Shown piece after piece: positions 60,860 through 64,000 of a stretch of DNA of 64,000 nt (its first letter is position 1; the number at the start of each line of letters is the position of its first letter). The stretch lies in assembly GCA_023434855.1 (NCBI GenBank), contig JAEYSJ010000384.1, positions 1 through 64,000 on the forward strand. The letters run 5' to 3'. The notes below the pieces were generated by a model. The model did no database searches and was not told where the DNA came from. It worked only from the letters and a program-made list of their open reading frames with translations. The position numbers and the translations under genes were made by a program. The stretch comes from Bacillota bacterium (GTDB taxonomy: Bacteria; Bacillota_C; Negativicutes; JAEYSJ01).

Positions 60860-63481
60860 CTATTTTCTTACCTGCTTTTGTACTACCTCTAATGCCATAT
60901 TTAATGCATCGCCAATCTTTTCCGGCTGTTTTCCGCCAGCTTGAGCCATATCCGGACGGCCGCCGCCGCCGCCGCCAGCTACTTTGGCTACCTCTTTTAT
61001 TATATTACCGGAATGTATGCCTTTAGCAACTGCAGCACTTGTTGCCATTACTACAAAGTTGACTTTATCATTATTCACTGCTCCCAGAGCAACTACTCCG
61101 CATGCAAGGCGGTCACGCACCATATCGGCGACCGTTCTGAGACCGTCGATATCATTAACGGTTACTTGCCCGGCAATTACCTCCACACCATCAATTTCCT
61201 GCCTGCGGGCAAGCAGTTCCTGCACCTCGGCTTTGGCCATTTTCGTATTGAGTACCGCCAATTCATGTTCTAATTCTTTTACACGGCCCGACAACCCCTC
61301 GATACGTACAGCCAATTCTTCCGGCCGCGTTTTTAAAGCTGTTGCCGCACCCAGTAATATATTGTCCCTGTTCTTAATATAATCCAGCGCACCATAGCCG
61401 GTAACGGCCTCAATCCTTCTGATACCTGAACCGATACCTGCTTCGCTGACAATTTTAAATAACCCGATTTTGGCAGTGCTATGCACATGAGTTCCGCCGC
61501 AAAGTTCCCTGCTGAATTTACCGATCACCACCACACGAACTTGGTCGCCGTATTTCTCACCAAATAAGGCGGTAGCACCCATCTCTTTTGCCAGTTCCTG
61601 CGAAGTTTCAATCACACCTACCGGTGTGTTTTTCAATATTTCATCATTGACAATCAATTCTACTTCTACCAACTGTTCTGCAGTTAATGGCGCAAAATGA
61701 GAAAAGTCAAACCTCAACCTGTCGGGACTGACCTGTGAACCGGCCTGATTTACATGACTGCCCAATACCTGTCTGAGAGCTGCATGCAGCAAATGGGTAG
61801 CAGTATGATTACGCGCCGAATCGCGGCGTTTGGGTTTATCTAAATCCAACCGCACGTTATCCCCGGCTTTTAAGGTGCCTTCAACAACATGCCCTAAATG
61901 ATAGATAGTGCCATCAGGTAATTTTTTCGTTGTGACAACTTGCAGTTTACCTAACGGACTGCTAATCATGCCGCTGTCGCCGACTTGTCCGCCCCCTTCG
62001 GCATAGAATGAAGTGATATCAAGTACTACTGCGACTTCTTCGCCATCGTGAGCTGCATCAACTACCTTGCCGTCTTTCCATAATAATACGATTTTACCAT
62101 TGCCGGCATTTTCATCATACGCAAGGTTATCACTTACCAGACCGGAAAGGTCAGGTATGATTACCCTTTCTTCACTATCCTGACGGGCAGCCCGGGCGCG
62201 TTCCCGCTGCTCATTCATTGCCTGATCAAACCCTTGCTTGTCAAGTTCCATTTCGTGCTCGTCCAATATTTCCAAAGTAAGTTCCCAGGGGAAACCAAAA
62301 GTATCATATAGCTTAAAAGCAGTCGCCCCATCCAGGCATTTTTGCCCGGCTTGCTGAAGCTTTTCGATATGATTGTTTAAAAGTTCCATACCCTGAGCCA
62401 ACGTCGCCTGAAAACGTTCTTCTTCAAGTTGAATAACTTTCTTAATATAATCCTTCTTTTCCGCAATATCAGGATAAGCTTCAGCAAAAATATCAGTTAC
62501 TACATCCACAATCCCTGCCAGGAAGGTTTTTTCAATCCCCATAAGCCGTCCATGCCGTACCGCCCGGCGTAAAATCCGGCGCAAAACATAGCCCCGTCCC
62601 TCATTGGAAGGCAGTACACCATCGCCAATCATGACAGTCATACTGCGACCATGGTCGGCAATTACCTTTAAAGAAACATCGGTTTTCGGGGAGTTGCCAT
62701 ATACGACACCGGCTAGTTGGGAAGTATGTGCGATGATCGGGAATAACAAGTCTGTTTCAAAATTGGACTTTTTATGCTGTAGTACAGAGGCAATACGTTC
62801 AAGACCAGCACCTGTATCAATATTCTTCTTGGCCAGCGGGGTATAATTACCTGCTTCGTCCCGGTCATATTGGGTAAATACCAGGTTCCAGATTTCCAGA
62901 TAACGGTCACAGTTGCACCCTACGCCGCAGCCTTCTTTACCGCAACCCCGGTCTTCACCAAGATCAATGTAAATTTCGGAGCACGGTCCGCACGGCCCTG
63001 GTCCAATTTCCCAGAAATTATCTTCCATGCGCACAATCCGGTCAACAGACACGCCGATATCATTGCGCCAAATATCAAAAGCTTCGTCGTCTTTAGTATG
63101 TATCGTAATCCACAATTTGTCTTGCGGCAATTCCAGATGCTTAGTAATAAATTCCCAAGCCCAAGCAATCGCTTCCTTTTTAAAATAATCCCCGAAGGAG
63201 AAATTTCCCAGCATCTCAAAAAAGGTATGGTGGCGCGCTGTGCGTCCTACATTTTCAATGTCACCTGTACGCACACACTTTTGGCTGGTAGAAATTCTAG
63301 GGTGAGGCGGTTTCATTTTTCCGGTAAAAAACGGTTTGAAAGGCGCCATACCGGCGCCAATTAGTAGTAATGTCGGATCGTTTTCCGGAATAAGCGGAAA
63401 ACTTTGCAGTATTAGATGATCTTTGCTGGCAAAAAACTGCAGGAATTTCTTGCGCAGTTCATTTCCGGTCATTTGAATCAA
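60860..63481 (-). CDS. alaS: alanyl-tRNA synthetase
   Basis: Charges tRNA-Ala. The class II catalytic domain (about 1-245) has HHTFFEMLGNFSFGDYFKK. The editing domain has the zinc motifs NHTATHLLHAAL (near 560) and CGGTHVHSTAKIG (near 663). The C-Ala domain ends in a glycine-rich segment and RPDMAQAGGKQP. I start it at TTG 63481, nine bases after GGGGG, giving 873 aa; TTG 63490 and ATG 63472 are alternatives. No T-box fits in the short leader. A consensus promoter lies upstream. Confidence 0.96.
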   Translation of the reverse strand: MIQMTGNELRKKFLQFFASKDHLILQSFPLIPENDPTLLLIGAGMAPFKPFFTGKMKPPHPRISTSQKCVRTGDIENVGRTARHHTFFEMLGNFSFGDYFKKEAIAWAWEFITKHLELPQDKLWITIHTKDDEAFDIWRNDIGVSVDRIVRMEDNFWEIGPGPCGPCSEIYIDLGEDRGCGKEGCGVGCNCDRYLEIWNLVFTQYDRDEAGNYTPLAKKNIDTGAGLERIASVLQHKKSNFETDLLFPIIAHTSQLAGVVYGNSPKTDVSLKVIADHGRSMTVMIGDGVLPSNEGRGYVLRRILRRAVRHGRLMGIEKTFLAGIVDVVTDIFAEAYPDIAEKKDYIKKVIQLEEERFQATLAQGMELLNNHIEKLQQAGQKCLDGATAFKLYDTFGFPWELTLEILDEHEMELDKQGFDQAMNEQRERARAARQDSEERVIIPDLSGLVSDNLAYDENAGNGKIVLLWKDGKVVDAAHDGEEVAVVLDITSFYAEGGGQVGDSGMISSPLGKLQVVTTKKLPDGTIYHLGHVVEGTLKAGDNVRLDLDKPKRRDSARNHTATHLLHAALRQVLGSHVNQAGSQVSPDRLRFDFSHFAPLTAEQLVEVELIVNDEILKNTPVGVIETSQELAKEMGATALFGEKYGDQVRVVVIGKFSRELCGGTHVHSTAKIGLFKIVSEAGIGSGIRRIEAVTGYGALDYIKNRDNILLGAATALKTRPEELAVRIEGLSGRVKELEHELAVLNTKMAKAEVQELLARRQEIDGVEVIAGQVTVNDIDGLRTVADMVRDRLACGVVALGAVNNDKVNFVVMATSAAVAKGIHSGNIIKEVAKVAGGGGGGRPDMAQAGGKQPEKIGDALNMALEVVQKQVRK

Positions 63482-63539
63482 TTTAATCAACCCCCACTGG
63501 AATTAGGCACATAATTTGCTTTTACACACTAGTTCATTT

Positions 63540-63569
63540 ATTATACAGTAAATAACATTACAGTGTCAA
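63540..63569 (-). promoter_or_regulatory. sigma-A promoter of alaS
   Basis: On the minus strand TTGACA (63569-63564), an 18-base spacer and TATAAT (63545-63540), about 60 bases before the alaS start. Both boxes are perfect. Confidence 0.8.
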
Positions 63570-63579
63570 TAATTGGCGG

Positions 63580-64000
63580 TCATACCAGCACTTTCACAAA
63601 ATGCCTTAGAAAGACTTTGGCTATTGCCGCCAAAGGTACCCCCAGCAACATTCCGGCAAAACCTCCTAACTCACCGCCAACAAAAACATAAAAAATCACT
63701 GCTAAAGGATGAAGCCCTACACTTTCTCCCAGAATTTTCGGGTGGATAATTGTGCCTTCCAGTTGATGGATTACCAGAAATAAAACACCTACCTTTATTG
63801 CCAGCCAAGGTGATTGCAATAAAGCTAAAGTGACGGCCGGCGCAGCACCAATAAATGCACCGAAATAAGGTATGAAATCAAGCATACCCGCCAAAATGCC
63901 AATCAGTAAAGCAAAGCTAACATTCATGTAATAAAGCCCGACAGTTACCAGTATACCAACAATAACCGCTACTAGTATCTGGCCGCGAATGACACCGCTC
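63580..64000 (-). CDS. AI-2E family transporter (PerM-like), 5' part outside window
   Basis: The minus frame stays open to the window edge, so this is the C-terminal part (about 140 aa) of a larger protein. It shows the AI-2E/PerM hallmarks VIRGQILVAVIVGI, LAGMLDFIPYFGAFIGAAPA and HQLEGTIIHPKILGESVGLHPLAVI, with several membrane segments. The family exports small molecules or ions and is rarely proven for AI-2. The stop is 11 bases before the alaS promoter. Confidence 0.93.
   Translation of the reverse strand, partial: SGVIRGQILVAVIVGILVTVGLYYMNVSFALLIGILAGMLDFIPYFGAFIGAAPAVTLALLQSPWLAIKVGVLFLVIHQLEGTIIHPKILGESVGLHPLAVIFYVFVGGELGGFAGMLLGVPLAAIAKVFLRHFVKVLV

Noticed and set aside
63482..63580. 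T-box leader for alaS
   Set aside because: Only about 60 bases separate the promoter from the start codon, too short for a T-box, and no T-box core sequence is present.

Overview
The window looks like chromosomal backbone of an anaerobic, endospore-forming Firmicute, most likely of the Negativicutes (Sporomusa/Pelosinus-like). That placement is inference. It rests on a complete spoIIIA operon, spoIVFA-spoIVFB and a Spo0B-like gene next to obgE, combined with minCDE, mreBCD, a CooT-type nickel protein, DUF3842, a ferredoxin-type aldo-keto reductase and the TIGR03960/TIGR03936 radical-SAM pair. I see no phage, transposase gene, CRISPR array or rRNA. Nearly every gene is on the minus strand. The exceptions are kimA and one small ORF at the left end.

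Layout from left to right. 1-150: short direct repeats. 400-2860: c-di-AMP (ydaO-type) riboswitch, potassium importer KimA and a 54-codon ORF. 2900-3200: two tRNA-Leu genes with their promoter and terminator. 3270-9670: polA-mutM-coaE-lytic transglycosylase-peptide-binding lipoprotein. 9960-17240: L,D-transpeptidase, orphan histidine kinase, an unknown 120-aa protein, DUF3842-cooT, an HtrA protease, tRNA-Ala and cheV. 17460-26700: cvfB-rsfS-LCP-yqeK-RRM-nadD, then proB-yhbY-obgE-Spo0B-like-rpmA-prp-rplU. 26850-32700: rng, the radical-SAM pair and spoIVFB/spoIVFA. 33040-43200: rodA, minE-minD-minC, mrdA-mreD-mreC-mreB-radC-maf and a DUF4321/Gx/NusG_II group. 43350-49200: spoIIIAH to spoIIIAA. 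49250-58150: a CD1247-type zinc-ribbon protein, efp, an M24 peptidase, a TldD/PmbA protein, a class B PBP, DUF4911, U32/trhP, trmR and mltG. 58350-64000: DUF1292, ruvX, aldo-keto reductase, ireB, alaS and a truncated AI-2E-family permease.

The genes serve envelope growth (rodA, mrdA, mreBCD, mltG, LCP, L,D-transpeptidase), division-site placement (min), sporulation (spoIIIA channel, SpoIVF protease complex, Spo0B-like protein), translation and ribosome maturation (rplU, rpmA, prp, obgE, yhbY, rsfS, efp, alaS, trmR) and DNA repair (polA, mutM).

The least explained material is not protein coding. One family of about 130-bp palindromic elements has three members inside the spoIIIA operon and a fourth next to an aldo-keto reductase that interrupts the usual ireB-ruvX order. 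A second set of intergenic palindromes is built from three 9-nt units and occurs in two sequence versions. Other points worth attention are a one-domain Spo0B, an inverted repeat that can mask the ribosome binding site of the L,D-transpeptidase, and two small proteins with strong ribosome binding sites.
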